DNA from: Longimicrobium terrae
GTDB taxonomy: Bacteria; Gemmatimonadota; Gemmatimonadetes; Longimicrobiales; Longimicrobiaceae
Reading direction: 5' to 3'
DNA length: 64,000 nucleotides
Assembly (NCBI RefSeq): GCF_014202995.1
Contig: NZ_JACHIA010000006.1
Location: 186,001 to 250,000 of the forward strand
Part shown: positions 1-10,305 of the stretch, piece by piece
Numbering within the stretch: position 1 is the first letter of the stretch
How the letters are laid out: each line of letters starts with the position of its first letter
Position numbers and translations under genes: made by a program
Notes under the pieces: model-generated
Databases searched by the model: none
The model's input: the letters and a program-made list of their open reading frames with translations, nothing else
What the model was told of the DNA's origin: nothing

Positions 1-195
1 TGCCCGTCTGATACGTATCCTGTAGCAACCGGCGGACCATTGTACCCGGCGCGCATCCATCCATCCAACTCCATTCCCACCAAACAGTTATCAAGATTTT
101 TGACGAGGCAGTCACAATGTGTGTTGAGACACGCGGGGTACATTTTGCGACACGGACGTCGCAGAATGCTGCCGCAAGTGGACGCCGGATGCGAC

Positions 196-230
196 AGCGC
201 CCCGGTCCCTGAGAACGGGACCGGGGCGCT
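196..230 (-). terminator. hairpin terminator after transaldolase
   Basis: A perfect 14-bp stem (196-209 with 217-230) closes a 7-base loop just past the transaldolase stop. There is no T-run on the minus-strand exit side, so it is either a weak intrinsic terminator or an mRNA 3' end protector. I see no gene in positions 1-195. Confidence 0.6.
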
Positions 231-253
231 TCCGTCCAAGGAGACGCGGAGGA

Positions 254-1423
254 TCAGGCGCGCTGGGCCACGCGCGCCAGCTTGCCGCCCACGGACTCGA
301 TCATCTCGCGGAAGGACTTGGTGAACTTGTCCACGCCCTCGCGCTGAAGCTGGTCCGTCACCGCGTCCAGGTCGATCCCCGCCGCCGCCAGCGCGGCCAG
401 GTCGGCGCGGGCGCCTTCCACTCCCTGGTCCACCGTGCTGCGCGCGATGCCGTGGTCGCCAAAGGCTTCCACCGTCGCCAGCGGCATGGTGTTCACCGTG
501 TCGCGCCCGATCAGCTCCTCGACGTAGATGACGTCGCGGTAGTCCGGGTTCTTGGTGCTGGTGCTGGCCCACAGCGGCCGCTGCACCTGCGCGCCCGCCG
601 CGGCAAGCCGCTCCCACCGCTCGCCGCTGAACACGTCCAGGAAGCGCGCGTACGCCAGCTTGGCGTTGGCGATGGCCGCCTTGCCCTGCAGCGCCAGAAG
701 CCCGTCGCGCTTCGCGGAATCGCCCTCCGCCATCTTGGCCAGCTGCCCGTCGATGGCGGAATCCACGCGGGACACGAAGAACGACGCTACCGAAGCCACG
801 CGGTCCAGCGGCTGCCCGGCCGCGTGACGCTGCTCCAGCCCGGCCAGGTACGCCTCCATCACCTTTTCGTGGTTGGCCACGGAGAACAGGAGCGTGACGT
901 TCACGTTGAAGCCGTCCGCGATCAGCTGCTGGATCACGGGCAGGCCGGCGTCCGTCCCCGGCACCTTGATCATCAGGTTCGGCCGGTCGACGGCCTTCCA
1001 CAGGCGGCGCGCCTCATCCAGCGTGCCGGCCGTGTCGTGCGCCAGCTCGGGCGACACCTCGAGCGAGACGAAGCCGTCCGATCCGTCCGACTTGTCGTAC
1101 ACTTCGCGGAACAGGTCGCAGGCGTTACGGATGTCCTCCACCGCCAGCGCCTCGTACGCGTCGCTCCCCTTTGCCCCATTGCCGGCGAGCACGGCCAGCG
1201 CGTCGTCGTAGTCGTCGCTGTCCCCCATCGCCTGCTCAAAGATGGAGGGATTGCTGGTGATGCCGCGCAGGTCGTACTTGCGGATCATCTCCTTGAGCTC
1301 GCCGTTGACCAGAATGCCGCGGCGGATGTAGTCCAGCCACACGCTCTGTCCCAGCTTGTGCAGCTCGTGAAGGGGATTGCCCTCGCCCTCCACGGCGTCG
1401 GTCGGGTGCTTGGTATCGGCCAT
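254..1423 (-). CDS. tal: transaldolase
   Basis: Transaldolase of the non-oxidative pentose phosphate pathway; it moves a three-carbon dihydroxyacetone unit between sugar phosphates in the cytoplasm. The 389-residue protein opens with the family signature around residues 25-60 (QSVWLDYI, then GITSNPSIF) and has the Schiff-base lysine in LMIKVPGT (Lys153). The length fits the longer actinobacterial-type transaldolases. The ATG at 1423 is preceded by GGAG. It is the last gene of a minus-strand run that begins with an FGGY kinase and transketolase, so three carbon-metabolism enzymes lie together. A copy of the GCACTCACGCAC repeat fills the gap to transketolase. Confidence 0.95.
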   Translation of the reverse strand: MADTKHPTDAVEGEGNPLHELHKLGQSVWLDYIRRGILVNGELKEMIRKYDLRGITSNPSIFEQAMGDSDDYDDALAVLAGNGAKGSDAYEALAVEDIRNACDLFREVYDKSDGSDGFVSLEVSPELAHDTAGTLDEARRLWKAVDRPNLMIKVPGTDAGLPVIQQLIADGFNVNVTLLFSVANHEKVMEAYLAGLEQRHAAGQPLDRVASVASFFVSRVDSAIDGQLAKMAEGDSAKRDGLLALQGKAAIANAKLAYARFLDVFSGERWERLAAAGAQVQRPLWASTSTKNPDYRDVIYVEELIGRDTVNTMPLATVEAFGDHGIARSTVDQGVEGARADLAALAAAGIDLDAVTDQLQREGVDKFTKSFREMIESVGGKLARVAQRA

Positions 1424-1441
1424 CGTCAGTCTCCAGAGAAT

Positions 1442-1512
1442 AAGTGCGTAAGTGCGGTGTGCGTCGGTGCGTGAGTGCGAGGGAGTTCACCCCGCACTCA
1501 CGCACCCGGCAC

Positions 1513-1521
<9 letters not shown>
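1442..1521. repeat. GTGCGTGAGTGC repeat, inverted pair between tal and tkt
   Basis: A forward copy (1442-1479, degenerate) and an inverted copy (1493-1521) face each other over 14 bases and could fold into a long hairpin. The inverted copy contains the stop codon of transketolase, so the last residues of Tkt are written in repeat sequence. The same family recurs at 29793, 30267, 35480, 52566, 55196, 57578 and 57756. Confidence 0.85.
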
Positions 1522-3597
<2,076 letters not shown>

Positions 3598-3714
3598 CGG
3601 GTGTTCCGGTGTGAGTGGTGCTGCCGCGATACCGATCGTCTGCGCTCCCCCGGCTGCGCGGGAGAGATGACGGGAGAGTTCAGCGCTCATCCCCGGAGTT
3701 GGAACGGGGATGGC

Positions 3715-3878
3715 AGATCCTTCGTCGGCGCCATGATCACGCGCATTCCGCCGCCGCGTCCGGCGCCTCCTCAGGATGACATGTAGCGGTGTTAGAGAAC
3801 GCCACCCAACCATGTCATCCTGAGGGAGCGGGCGCCGCGTTCTCCGCCGCGCCGAATCCTGCTGCGACCGAAGGATCT
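3715..3878. repeat. TGTCATCCTGAG...GAAGGATCT repeat, head-to-head pair
   Basis: Two copies of a roughly 67-bp element face each other: an inverted copy at 3715-3782 and a direct copy at 3812-3878. Each runs from TGTCATCCTGAGG through a GC-rich middle to GAAGGATCT. Related copies lie at 37696-37760 and, as another opposed pair, at 40145-40328. This element fills most of the 368-base gap between tkt and the FGGY kinase; I see no gene in that gap. Confidence 0.8.
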
Positions 3879-3965
3879 ACCATCCGGCCGAGCCAACGTC
3901 GCGCATCGCGCCGAAGCGGCCGGCACGCCATCCGGCGCGCGAAAGGTCCAGCGCCGGACCGTCCG

Positions 3966-5456
3966 TTACGCGCCGGGAATGCCGGCGCCGGACGCGCCCG
4001 CGGAGCGCACGTTCCGGTAGATCTCGTGCGCGGTGGCGTCCGGCTCCAGGCGGTCCCCGTCCCCCGCGGACGGCGCGTACGCGGCCGCGTCGTTCAGAAC
4101 GCCCATCCGTTCGAGAGCGAGCAGGGCGGCGCCGCGCATCGTCGTCTCGGGGTCCGTGGACAGCCGCAGCGGCCGCCCGAACACATCCGCCACGATGCGC
4201 GCCCAGGCCGGGGACGCATGCAGCGCGCCGCCCCCCGCCACAACCTCCTCCGCCGGCCCGAACGCGGCCTCCACCGCGTCCAGAGCATCCGCCATGGCGA
4301 ACGCCTCCGCCTCCAGCCACGCGCGGGCGATCTCCACCGGTCCCGTGGCCAGCGTCATTCCCGCCAGCGAGGCGGTGGGCGGGCCCGCGGGCTCCGGCGG
4401 CCGCTCCGCCACCAGCCGCGGCACCACGGTAAGCCGGTGCGCGGCGGGCTCCATCGCCCCCAGCAGCGCCTCCATCTCGTCCGCCGACGGAAGCGCCAGC
4501 GTGCGCCGCAGCCAGTCGTACCCGTTGCCGCCGTTGCTGAGCGCCCGGCCGCAGACGGTGCGCCGCTCGTCCAGCCGGTAGCACCACAGCCCGGGCGGAA
4601 CCACCGGCTCCGCGTCCGCGCGCAGCACCCGCACCGCGGCGGAGGTGCCCACCGTCATTCCCACGCGCGCGCCCGAAGCGCGCATCCCCAGGCTGGCGCA
4701 CGCGCCGTCGCCCAGCGCGGGAAACCAGGGCACGTTCGCCAGTTCCGGCCAGCGTGCGGCAAACGGAGCCCGCAGTCCGCGCAGCGGTTCGTCGCTCAGC
4801 ACGGGAAGATTGTCCGTGCCGATGCCGGCCGCGTCCAGCATCTCCCCGTCCCACGCGCGGCGGTGAATGTCCAGCAGTCCCGTGCCGGACGCCATCGACA
4901 GCGACGTACGCGCCTCGCCGAACAGGCGCAGCGTCAGCAGCTCGCCCAGGCTTCCCCAGACCGCCGCGCGCGGCAAGGTATCGTCCGGCGCGGCGCCCAG
5001 CCAGACCAGCTTGGCGGCGGGATAGAGGGAGTGCAGAAAGCACCCCGTGCGCGCGTGCACCTGGCCCTCGTCCAGGCGCTCGCGAAGCTGGTCCGCCGCG
5101 ATGGCCGCGCGCGCGTCGCCCCAGCCGTACAGCGGCGTGACGGCCGAGCCGTCCGCGCCCAACCCGGCCAGCCCGTGCCAGAACACCGCCATCGCCACCG
5201 CGGCCGGCCGCACGCCCGCGGCGCGCCCGGCGGCCACCGCGCCGTCGATGGCCTGCAGCGCCGCGTCCAGCATCGCCTCCAAGTCCGCGGTCAGTCCGCC
5301 GTCCGGCGTGACCGTCCACGCGCACGGCAGGCGCGCGGGTTCGCCGGGAAGCGGATCGCCCGCGCCGTCGTACCACCACGCGCGCACGGACGACGAGCCC
5401 GCGTCCACGCACAGGACCCAGGGCTCCACGCCGCCGGGCAGGGAAGAGGTCTTCAT
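3966..5456 (-). CDS. FGGY-family carbohydrate kinase, gluconokinase-like
   Basis: ATP-dependent sugar kinase of the FGGY family (496 residues, normal length). The N-terminal phosphate loop is seen at residues 17-23 (VDAGSSSVRA) and the C-terminal ATPase-fold motifs around residues 395-450 (VVAGGGALH). The N-terminal pattern resembles gluconokinases, and position next to transketolase and transaldolase supports feeding the pentose phosphate pathway through 6-phosphogluconate. Substrate choice within FGGY cannot be read from sequence alone; xylulokinase or another pentulose kinase is the main alternative. It is the first gene of the kinase-tkt-tal run, but a 368-base repeat-filled gap separates it from tkt. 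Confidence 0.8.
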   Translation of the reverse strand: MKTSSLPGGVEPWVLCVDAGSSSVRAWWYDGAGDPLPGEPARLPCAWTVTPDGGLTADLEAMLDAALQAIDGAVAAGRAAGVRPAAVAMAVFWHGLAGLGADGSAVTPLYGWGDARAAIAADQLRERLDEGQVHARTGCFLHSLYPAAKLVWLGAAPDDTLPRAAVWGSLGELLTLRLFGEARTSLSMASGTGLLDIHRRAWDGEMLDAAGIGTDNLPVLSDEPLRGLRAPFAARWPELANVPWFPALGDGACASLGMRASGARVGMTVGTSAAVRVLRADAEPVVPPGLWCYRLDERRTVCGRALSNGGNGYDWLRRTLALPSADEMEALLGAMEPAAHRLTVVPRLVAERPPEPAGPPTASLAGMTLATGPVEIARAWLEAEAFAMADALDAVEAAFGPAEEVVAGGGALHASPAWARIVADVFGRPLRLSTDPETTMRGAALLALERMGVLNDAAAYAPSAGDGDRLEPDATAHEIYRNVRSAGASGAGIPGA

Positions 5457-5500
5457 CGTGCGGAATCTACCCCGTGCGGCGCGGGCCGGCTACGACGAAC

Positions 5501-5531
5501 GGGGCGCCCTCGCGCAGTGCGAAGGCGCCCC
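5501..5531 (-). terminator. hairpin terminator after PRC-barrel gene
   Basis: An 8-bp outer stem (5501-5508 with 5524-5531) continues into a short inner stem. It lies between the PRC-barrel gene stop and the kinase start, both on the minus strand. Confidence 0.6.
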
Positions 5532-5549
5532 GTCCCCACCGGCGGTGGA

Positions 5550-6653
5550 TTACAGGTTGCCGGTGCCGCTCACGTCGCGGTTCTCCCGGTCCTGCCGCAG
5601 CCGCTCGGCGGCCTCTTCGGCGGTGCCGCCGCGCGTTTCGTCGATGCCGCCGCGGCGCGCGCCGTAGAAGCGGTTGTCATCGAACGCGTCGGACGAGTAG
5701 AAGTCCTCGTCGGAGTTGTGCATGTAGTCCGATCCGGACAGCCCCGCGCGGTGGCTGGCATCGCCGCGCATCTCGCGCGCCGCATCCGACAGGCCGGTCG
5801 CCTCGGGGATCTCGCTCCCCGCGGACGATCCGCCCAGCGAGCCCGTGGACCCGGCGGCCGACATCGATCCGGTGCTCCCCAGGTCCTGCGATCCGGTGGA
5901 GGACATCGACCCCGTGCTCCCCAGGCCGCCCGCAGACATGCCGCCCGCCGAGCCGGCCGATCCCGCGCCGGACAGGCCGGTGGACGATCCGCCCGCCGTC
6001 ATCCCCGCGGCGGTGCCGGTGGCGGACAGGCCGCCGGTGCTGCCCAGGTCCGAGCCGGCGTTGCGCAGCCCGGCCGCGGTATCCGACATCCCCGTGCCGC
6101 CCAGCGGCGTGGCCGACATCCCCGTGCCGAAGCCCGGCGTGTTGTTGAGCCCGGCCGTGTCGATGCCGTCGCCCGTGTCCAGCCCGCCCGCGGTACCGGC
6201 CGCCACGCCCGCGCCCAGGCCGCCCGCCGTCATCCCCGACGTATCGACGTTGTCCGAAGTCGTCTGGCTGGGACGGCTGAAGTGGGTGCGCACCGCCGTC
6301 TCGTGCTCGCGGGTCAGCCCCGTGCCGCTGTCGTACGCGGGAATCGCGTGCAGGTCGGTGGAGGTCAGCCCGTCCACGGTGATGCTGTCGCGTTCGCGCT
6401 CCAGCCGCGCGTAGCCGATGGGAATGAGCACGTGGCGGTCGCCCGCGTCGGCCATCAGCCCCTCGTCCACGTCCACCTCCAGGTAGCGCACCTTCATGGC
6501 GGTGGTATCCACCAGAAGCTCCTCCACCTCGCCGATCTTGCGTCCATCGGAGGCCAGAACCTCCCAGCCGCGCACGTCGGGATCGCCCTCGGCCACCTTG
6601 TAGTCGCTCAGGCGGCCGAGCGGAACCACCCTGTCCATGTCGTTGTTCGCCAT
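5550..6653 (-). CDS. PRC-barrel protein with long glycine/serine-rich tail
   Basis: The N-terminal third (about residues 10-115) is a PRC-barrel-like domain: PLGRLSDYKVAEGDPDVRGWEVLASDGR is followed by strands ending in VLIPIGYARLER. Such domains occur in RNA-processing factors, photosynthetic reaction-centre H subunits and stress proteins. The remaining two thirds (about residues 130-330) are low-complexity and rich in Gly, Ser, Ala and Thr, with repeated GSTGS and TAGG-like units. No signal peptide is seen. The C-terminal end is more ordinary (acidic, then Arg-rich). The role is unknown; a general stress or assembly factor is likely. The tail is probably disordered and variable between strains. 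Confidence 0.75.
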   Translation of the reverse strand: MANNDMDRVVPLGRLSDYKVAEGDPDVRGWEVLASDGRKIGEVEELLVDTTAMKVRYLEVDVDEGLMADAGDRHVLIPIGYARLERERDSITVDGLTSTDLHAIPAYDSGTGLTREHETAVRTHFSRPSQTTSDNVDTSGMTAGGLGAGVAAGTAGGLDTGDGIDTAGLNNTPGFGTGMSATPLGGTGMSDTAAGLRNAGSDLGSTGGLSATGTAAGMTAGGSSTGLSGAGSAGSAGGMSAGGLGSTGSMSSTGSQDLGSTGSMSAAGSTGSLGGSSAGSEIPEATGLSDAAREMRGDASHRAGLSGSDYMHNSDEDFYSSDAFDDNRFYGARRGGIDETRGGTAEEAAERLRQDRENRDVSGTGNL

Positions 6654-6830
6654 CGGGATCTCCCTTGGTTTCGGATCGGGTGCGTACCGGAGCGGCGTCC
6701 CGCAAACGCATGATTCACCGCGTTTTGCCGCGCCTCCGGGGCGGCCCGGCTGTGCAACCCGCGTTCCACGCCCGCGCGCCGGGGGCCGGAACCGGCCTCA
6801 TCCACAACCTTGGATACAGCTGCACGTACC

Positions 6831-6860
6831 TTGCACAAGGTGTCTACAACACGGTACGAT
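6831..6860 (+). promoter_or_regulatory. possible promoter upstream of PYP gene
   Basis: TTGCAC (6831-6836) and TACGAT (6855-6860) are separated by 18 bases, 82 bases before the PYP start. The match to a housekeeping promoter is fair and untested. Confidence 0.35.
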
Positions 6861-6941
6861 TCTCGCTCAACTCGCACTGCGCTGTTACGAGTTCACGCAG
6901 CAGCCATGAGTCCCCCAATATCTGATCCGCGGGAGCCCCGA

Positions 6942-7331
6942 ATGCAGTCCACCACCACGCAGAGCACCAGCCAGGTTCTGGAGCGCGCCGACGTCCTTAC
7001 CCAGGACGAGCTCGACAACCTGCCCGTCGGAATGATTCAGCTGGACCGCAACGGCACGGTCCTGAAGTTCAACCAGACGGAGTCCAGCCTGGCCCGCGTG
7101 GAAAAGAGCGACGCCATCGGCAAGAGCTTCTTTGACGAAGTGGCGCCCTGCACCAAGGTTCAGCAGTTTCACGGCGCCTTTGTGGAAGGCGTGGAGAAGC
7201 GCAACCTGCACACGGTGTTCCCGTACCAGTTCCGGTTCCGCGACGGGCGCGAAAAGAACGTGGTGATCTCCATGTTCTACAGCGCCAGCACCGACACGGT
7301 GTGGGTTCTGGTGCAGCGCCCGCAGGCCTGA
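6942..7331 (+). CDS. pyp: photoactive yellow protein (PYP) homologue, single PAS domain
   Basis: A 129-residue stand-alone PAS domain that aligns along its whole length with photoactive yellow protein, a blue-light sensor that carries p-coumaric acid on a cysteine. The chromophore cysteine is kept (Cys70 in VAPC, equivalent to Cys69), as is the buried glutamate (Glu47, equivalent to Glu46). The tyrosine that hydrogen-bonds the chromophore is Phe43, the Thr50 position is Ala51 and the Arg52 position is Val53. The usual C-terminal motif (WVLVQR) is intact. The start at 6942 follows GGGAG; the frame is open further upstream but without similarity. A UV-damage endonuclease follows. No tyrosine ammonia-lyase or coumarate-CoA ligase is in the window, so chromophore loading is unproven. 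Confidence 0.85.
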   Translation: MQSTTTQSTSQVLERADVLTQDELDNLPVGMIQLDRNGTVLKFNQTESSLARVEKSDAIGKSFFDEVAPCTKVQQFHGAFVEGVEKRNLHTVFPYQFRFRDGREKNVVISMFYSASTDTVWVLVQRPQA

Positions 7332-7363
7332 GCCGCGCGGCGGTACGCGATCTGAACATGCGC

Positions 7364-7395
7364 GCGGGGCGCGGTGCCACGGCACCGCGCCCCGC
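7364..7395 (+). terminator. hairpin terminator after PYP gene
   Basis: A 15-bp inverted repeat (7364-7378 with 7381-7395; the innermost pair would open to form the loop) is followed by CTTCGTTTCT. It separates the PYP gene from uvsE. Confidence 0.7.
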
Positions 7396-7427
7396 CTTCG
7401 TTTCTCAATCGGCAATCAGGAGCAGGG

Positions 7428-8411
7428 ATGGCGGCAAGGCGCGAGTGGCCCCGGCGGCTGGGGTTCGCGGTCAAGGCGGTGGGGCGCGAAGGGCTCAAGA
7501 GCAACGATGCGCGGCGGTGGCAGAGCAATCCGCACCTGCGCACCTCCATCGGCTACATGCGCGAGGTGTTCGAGTACCTGGACGAGGTGGACATCCGCAT
7601 GTACCGCATCTCATCCGACTTCGTGCCGTACTGCACCCATCCGGACCTGCCGCAGTTTCACGGGCAGATCGGCGAGTGCTCGTCGGACCTGGCCGCGCTG
7701 GGACGCATGGCCCGGGAGCGGGACATCCGCCTTTCGCTGCACCCGTCGCAGTTCGTCCTCCTCTCCGCGCAGGATCCCAAGATCAATGAGAAGGGGATCT
7801 GGGACGTCAACTCGCAGGCGGAGCTGCTGGACGCCATGGAGCAGGGGCCCGAGGCGGTGGTCATCATCCACATGGGCGGTGCGTACGGCGACAAGGATTC
7901 CGCCATCGCCCGCTTCATCGAGAACTGGCCGCGGCTGTCGGAATCCGGGCGCCGGCGGCTGGTGATTGAGAACGACGAGACGCTGTACACGGTGCAGGAC
8001 TGCCTGCGCGTGCACGAGGCGACGGGCATCCGGCTGATCTTTGACCATCAGCATCATCTGCTGAACCCGGGAACGCTCACGCTGGGCGAGGCGTGCCGCG
8101 CGGCGCTGGCCACGTGGAGGGACGGGGTGCAGCCCAAGATCCACTTCTCCTCGCCCAAGCTGGATTCGCGCATGGTGACGCGCGGCAAGAAGGAGGTGGC
8201 CGCCGCGCCGCTGCTGAGCCAGCACGCCGACTACGTGCACCCGTGGGAGTTCGCCGCGTTTCTGCGGGAGATGGGCAACGCGCCGTTCGACATCATGCTG
8301 GAAGCCAAGATGAAGGACGAGGCGCTCCTTAAGCTGCGCGCGGACCTGGACAAGCTGAAGCTGTGGCCGGAGCCCTCCGCGCCCGGGGTTGCGGGAGAGG
8401 CTTGGCAATAA
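7428..8411 (+). CDS. uvsE: UV damage endonuclease UvsE
   Basis: UV-damage endonuclease of the UVDE/UvsE TIM-barrel family; it nicks DNA 5' of cyclobutane dimers and 6-4 photoproducts, starting a repair route independent of UvrABC. The protein has 327 residues from the ATG at 7428, which follows AGGAGCAGG. Typical blocks are seen: SIGYMREVFEYL near the start, RLSLHPSQFVLLS in the middle, then VIIHMGG, VIENDE and the metal-binding FDHQHHLLNPG. The frame is open upstream into the preceding terminator, so that extension was rejected. It is transcribed from its own unit after a terminator. A light sensor upstream and a photolyase at 51-52.5 kb make a UV theme. Confidence 0.95.
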   Translation: MAARREWPRRLGFAVKAVGREGLKSNDARRWQSNPHLRTSIGYMREVFEYLDEVDIRMYRISSDFVPYCTHPDLPQFHGQIGECSSDLAALGRMARERDIRLSLHPSQFVLLSAQDPKINEKGIWDVNSQAELLDAMEQGPEAVVIIHMGGAYGDKDSAIARFIENWPRLSESGRRRLVIENDETLYTVQDCLRVHEATGIRLIFDHQHHLLNPGTLTLGEACRAALATWRDGVQPKIHFSSPKLDSRMVTRGKKEVAAAPLLSQHADYVHPWEFAAFLREMGNAPFDIMLEAKMKDEALLKLRADLDKLKLWPEPSAPGVAGEAWQ

Positions 8412-8470
8412 GGCCTTTCGCCGCGATCATTCCGGACGGCAACTCTGTCCAGATCAGAGGGAGAATGGCG

Positions 8471-8644
8471 ATGACCAGCAATCCAGACCGCAGCGCGATG
8501 GAGAAGGTGGCCGGAGATGGAGATCCGCGGACCCGCGCCGGCTGGGATGAGGCGTTCAGGAGCATGGCGCGGCGCGGAGACGATCGCCTGCTCGACAGCG
8601 ACGTCCAAAGCAGTTCCTGGGATGACTCGGAATGGGAGTGGTAA
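8471..8644 (+). pseudogene. MazE/AbrB-type antitoxin, C-terminal remnant
   Basis: A 57-residue reading frame whose last 38 residues (RAGWDEAF through WDDSEWEW) look like the toxin-binding tail of one group of AbrB/MazE-family antitoxins. The N-terminal DNA-binding swapped-hairpin domain is missing, and no MazF-like toxin follows; a terminator comes instead. ATG 8471 has GAGGGAG eight bases upstream; an in-frame ATG at 8465 is too close to it. It could still be made as a small peptide. I read it as a decayed antitoxin, but a free-standing short protein is possible. Confidence 0.5.
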
Positions 8645-8694
8645 CGATCCGCCCCCAGAATCCCGCCTGGCCCACCCGAGAACGCATTCTGATG

Positions 8695-8724
8695 AAAAAG
8701 CCCCGCTTCGCAGCGGGGCTTTTT
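8695..8724. terminator. bidirectional intrinsic terminator
   Basis: A perfect 13-bp stem (8695-8707 with 8712-8724) has A5 on the left, T6 on the right and a TCGC loop. It would work from either strand. Confidence 0.9.
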
Positions 8725-8903
8725 TCGTTCCGGACCAACCTCCGAAATCCAGCGCACGGCACTGAACGGCCAGCATGCGAACCAGTCTTGCGAACCAGCC
8801 CGCTATCCGTTCCGTCCGTCCACCTGTCTGTCTATATTGAATGTCCGGACTGTTCGGGTAGCTGGTTGCGCAGGTGGAGAGAAACCGTGAGAGGGAGGTT
8901 TGC

Positions 8904-9077
8904 ATGGACGAAGCGCGTCTGGATGGAAGTGTGTTGGGCGACTTGCTGATCGAAGCGCTGGAGGAAGCCGTCGCGCATGCGCGGGGCGAGCCCACCGGAG
9001 CGCGGGTGCGGCGCGTCGAGCGGCCGAGACACCGCCCTGGAACGAAGATCCCGCCGTTCTCCCCCGGGGATCGGTAA
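8904..9077 (+). pseudogene. HTH antitoxin N-terminal remnant (HigA/NadS-like)
   Basis: A 57-residue frame with a good ribosome site (GGGAGG, 7 bases before ATG). Residues 8-42 (LGDLLIEALEEAVAHARGE then ARVRRV) match the N-terminal lead of HigA/NadS-type antitoxins, which normally continues into a helix-turn-helix; here the frame ends about 15 residues later. TATATT at 8833-8838 may be a -10 element. Two terminators bracket it. No toxin gene is next to it. It is probably a truncated antitoxin that is still transcribed; a genuine micro-protein cannot be excluded. Confidence 0.45.
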
Positions 9078-9081
9078 ACGA

Positions 9082-9109
9082 AAAAGCCCCGCCGTGTGGC
9101 GGGGCTTTT
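9082..9109. terminator. bidirectional intrinsic terminator
   Basis: A 12-bp stem (9082-9093 with 9098-9109) with A-rich and T-rich flanks and a GTGT loop, placed between two convergent units. Confidence 0.9.
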
Positions 9110-9131
9110 CCGTATCCGTTGCGCGATTCGC

Positions 9132-10115
9132 CTAGAAGAAGCGGGGAATCACGTTCAGCGCGGGGGGCGCGCCGGGCGCCACCGCGATGCTGCGCAGCGA
9201 CGACGGGTGGCCCACCTGGCCCACGATGGTCGCCTGCCCGCTGCGCAGATTGATGGTGTACAGCCGCGACGGTCCGCCCGCCGTGCCCGAGGGCGTAAGC
9301 GTGGCGTACGCCATGTCGGTGTCCCCCGCGATGTCGAAGCCCACGTCCGCCGACGTGTTGAAGCCCAGCGAGCCGATGGTGGTCATGGTACCGGCGTTGG
9401 GCACGTCCACGCGGGCCAGCACGTCCAGGCCGGCGTCGATGGCGAACAGCTCCGTCGACGTCGGGGCCGGGCGCACGCTCAGGGTGTAGGCCGTGCCCGC
9501 GATCTCCGGATTGGCCGCCGCGTTGACGTCCGTGGCCGAGTACGCCAGCGCGCCGTCCACCGTCACCGCCAGCGGGTTGGCCGTCTGGTTGATGCGCAGG
9601 TTCTGCTCGGCGTCGGTGTGAATGCGCAGGCGGTCCACCTGCGGGTTGAAGCCCATGCCGAAGCTGGAGCCGATGAGCGCGGGAGTGAAGGTGCCGCCGC
9701 CCACGGGGGCCGCCGCGCCCGTCGCCGTGGTGATGGTGTACAGCCGGCTGCTGCTGGTGACCGCGTACAGCGCGTCGTCCGCCGGGCGGAAGTCGATGCC
9801 CACCACGGTCTCGCCCGCGGCCAGCCCGGTAATGGCGGTGGAGCTCAGCCGCGTGGCCGGGTTCAGCGCGCCAAAGGTGATGAGGTTGTTGGCGCCGTCC
9901 ACGCCGTAGATGATGCGACCGGAGAAAGGGGTTCCCGGCGTTCCGGGCGTGCCCGGGGTGCCCGGCGTGCCGCCCGGTCCCGTGGGGCCGGCGGGACCAG
10001 AGGGTCCGGTGGGGCCCTGCGGGCCGGTGGGGCCGCGGTCGCCCTCGCACGCGCCCAGCATCAGAACCGCCGCGCACATCGCGCTCAACCTCTTTGCTCG
10101 TCTGGTCTGCATCAT
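9132..10115 (-). CDS. DUF4394 lipoprotein with collagen-like segment
   Basis: An exported lipoprotein of 327 residues. The signal peptide ends in a lipobox (LGAC, about residue 20), followed at about residues 26-62 by collagen-type Gly-X-Y triplets, first GPT/GPS-like and then repeated GTP. The rest (about residues 65-320) is a DUF4394 beta-propeller-like domain with repeated YxVxxxxxLYTI strands. DUF4394 proteins are secreted and of unknown function. The start at 10115 follows GGAGGACCAC. The collagen stretch probably forms a trimeric stalk that lifts the domain from the outer membrane; that is inference from similar architectures. Repeat number in the GTP run may vary. Confidence 0.85.
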   Translation of the reverse strand: MMQTRRAKRLSAMCAAVLMLGACEGDRGPTGPQGPTGPSGPAGPTGPGGTPGTPGTPGTPGTPFSGRIIYGVDGANNLITFGALNPATRLSSTAITGLAAGETVVGIDFRPADDALYAVTSSSRLYTITTATGAAAPVGGGTFTPALIGSSFGMGFNPQVDRLRIHTDAEQNLRINQTANPLAVTVDGALAYSATDVNAAANPEIAGTAYTLSVRPAPTSTELFAIDAGLDVLARVDVPNAGTMTTIGSLGFNTSADVGFDIAGDTDMAYATLTPSGTAGGPSRLYTINLRSGQATIVGQVGHPSSLRSIAVAPGAPPALNVIPRFF

Positions 10116-10190
10116 TGTGGTCCTCCGGCGTGGTGATCCAACGGGACGGATGCGCGGATCACGGGCACGGCTGTACGTGCGCCGTTCCGG

Positions 10191-10240
10191 TGCATCCAGG
10201 TGGTGTACCAACTACGTACAAGCAGTGCACATTGGATGCA
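10191..10240. repeat. inverted repeat in promoter region of DUF4394 gene
   Basis: TGCATCCA (10191-10198) and TGGATGCA (10233-10240) are perfect inverted arms 34 bases apart, and the segment between contains GTGTAC and GTGCAC. It lies about 75-125 bases upstream of the DUF4394 start and may be a regulator site or a cruciform. No function is known. Confidence 0.35.
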
Positions 10241-10305
10241 TAGGGCGATCCATACATTTGTTTGCGTCCACGGATCGAGCAGGCGGCGCCCTCCAGGCGT
10301 GAACG

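Noticed and set aside
452-1474. long plus-strand frames opposite tal, tkt, recF and other genes
   Set aside because: They are Arg/Ala/His-rich antisense shadows of real genes caused by GC-rich codon bias and have no ribosome sites.
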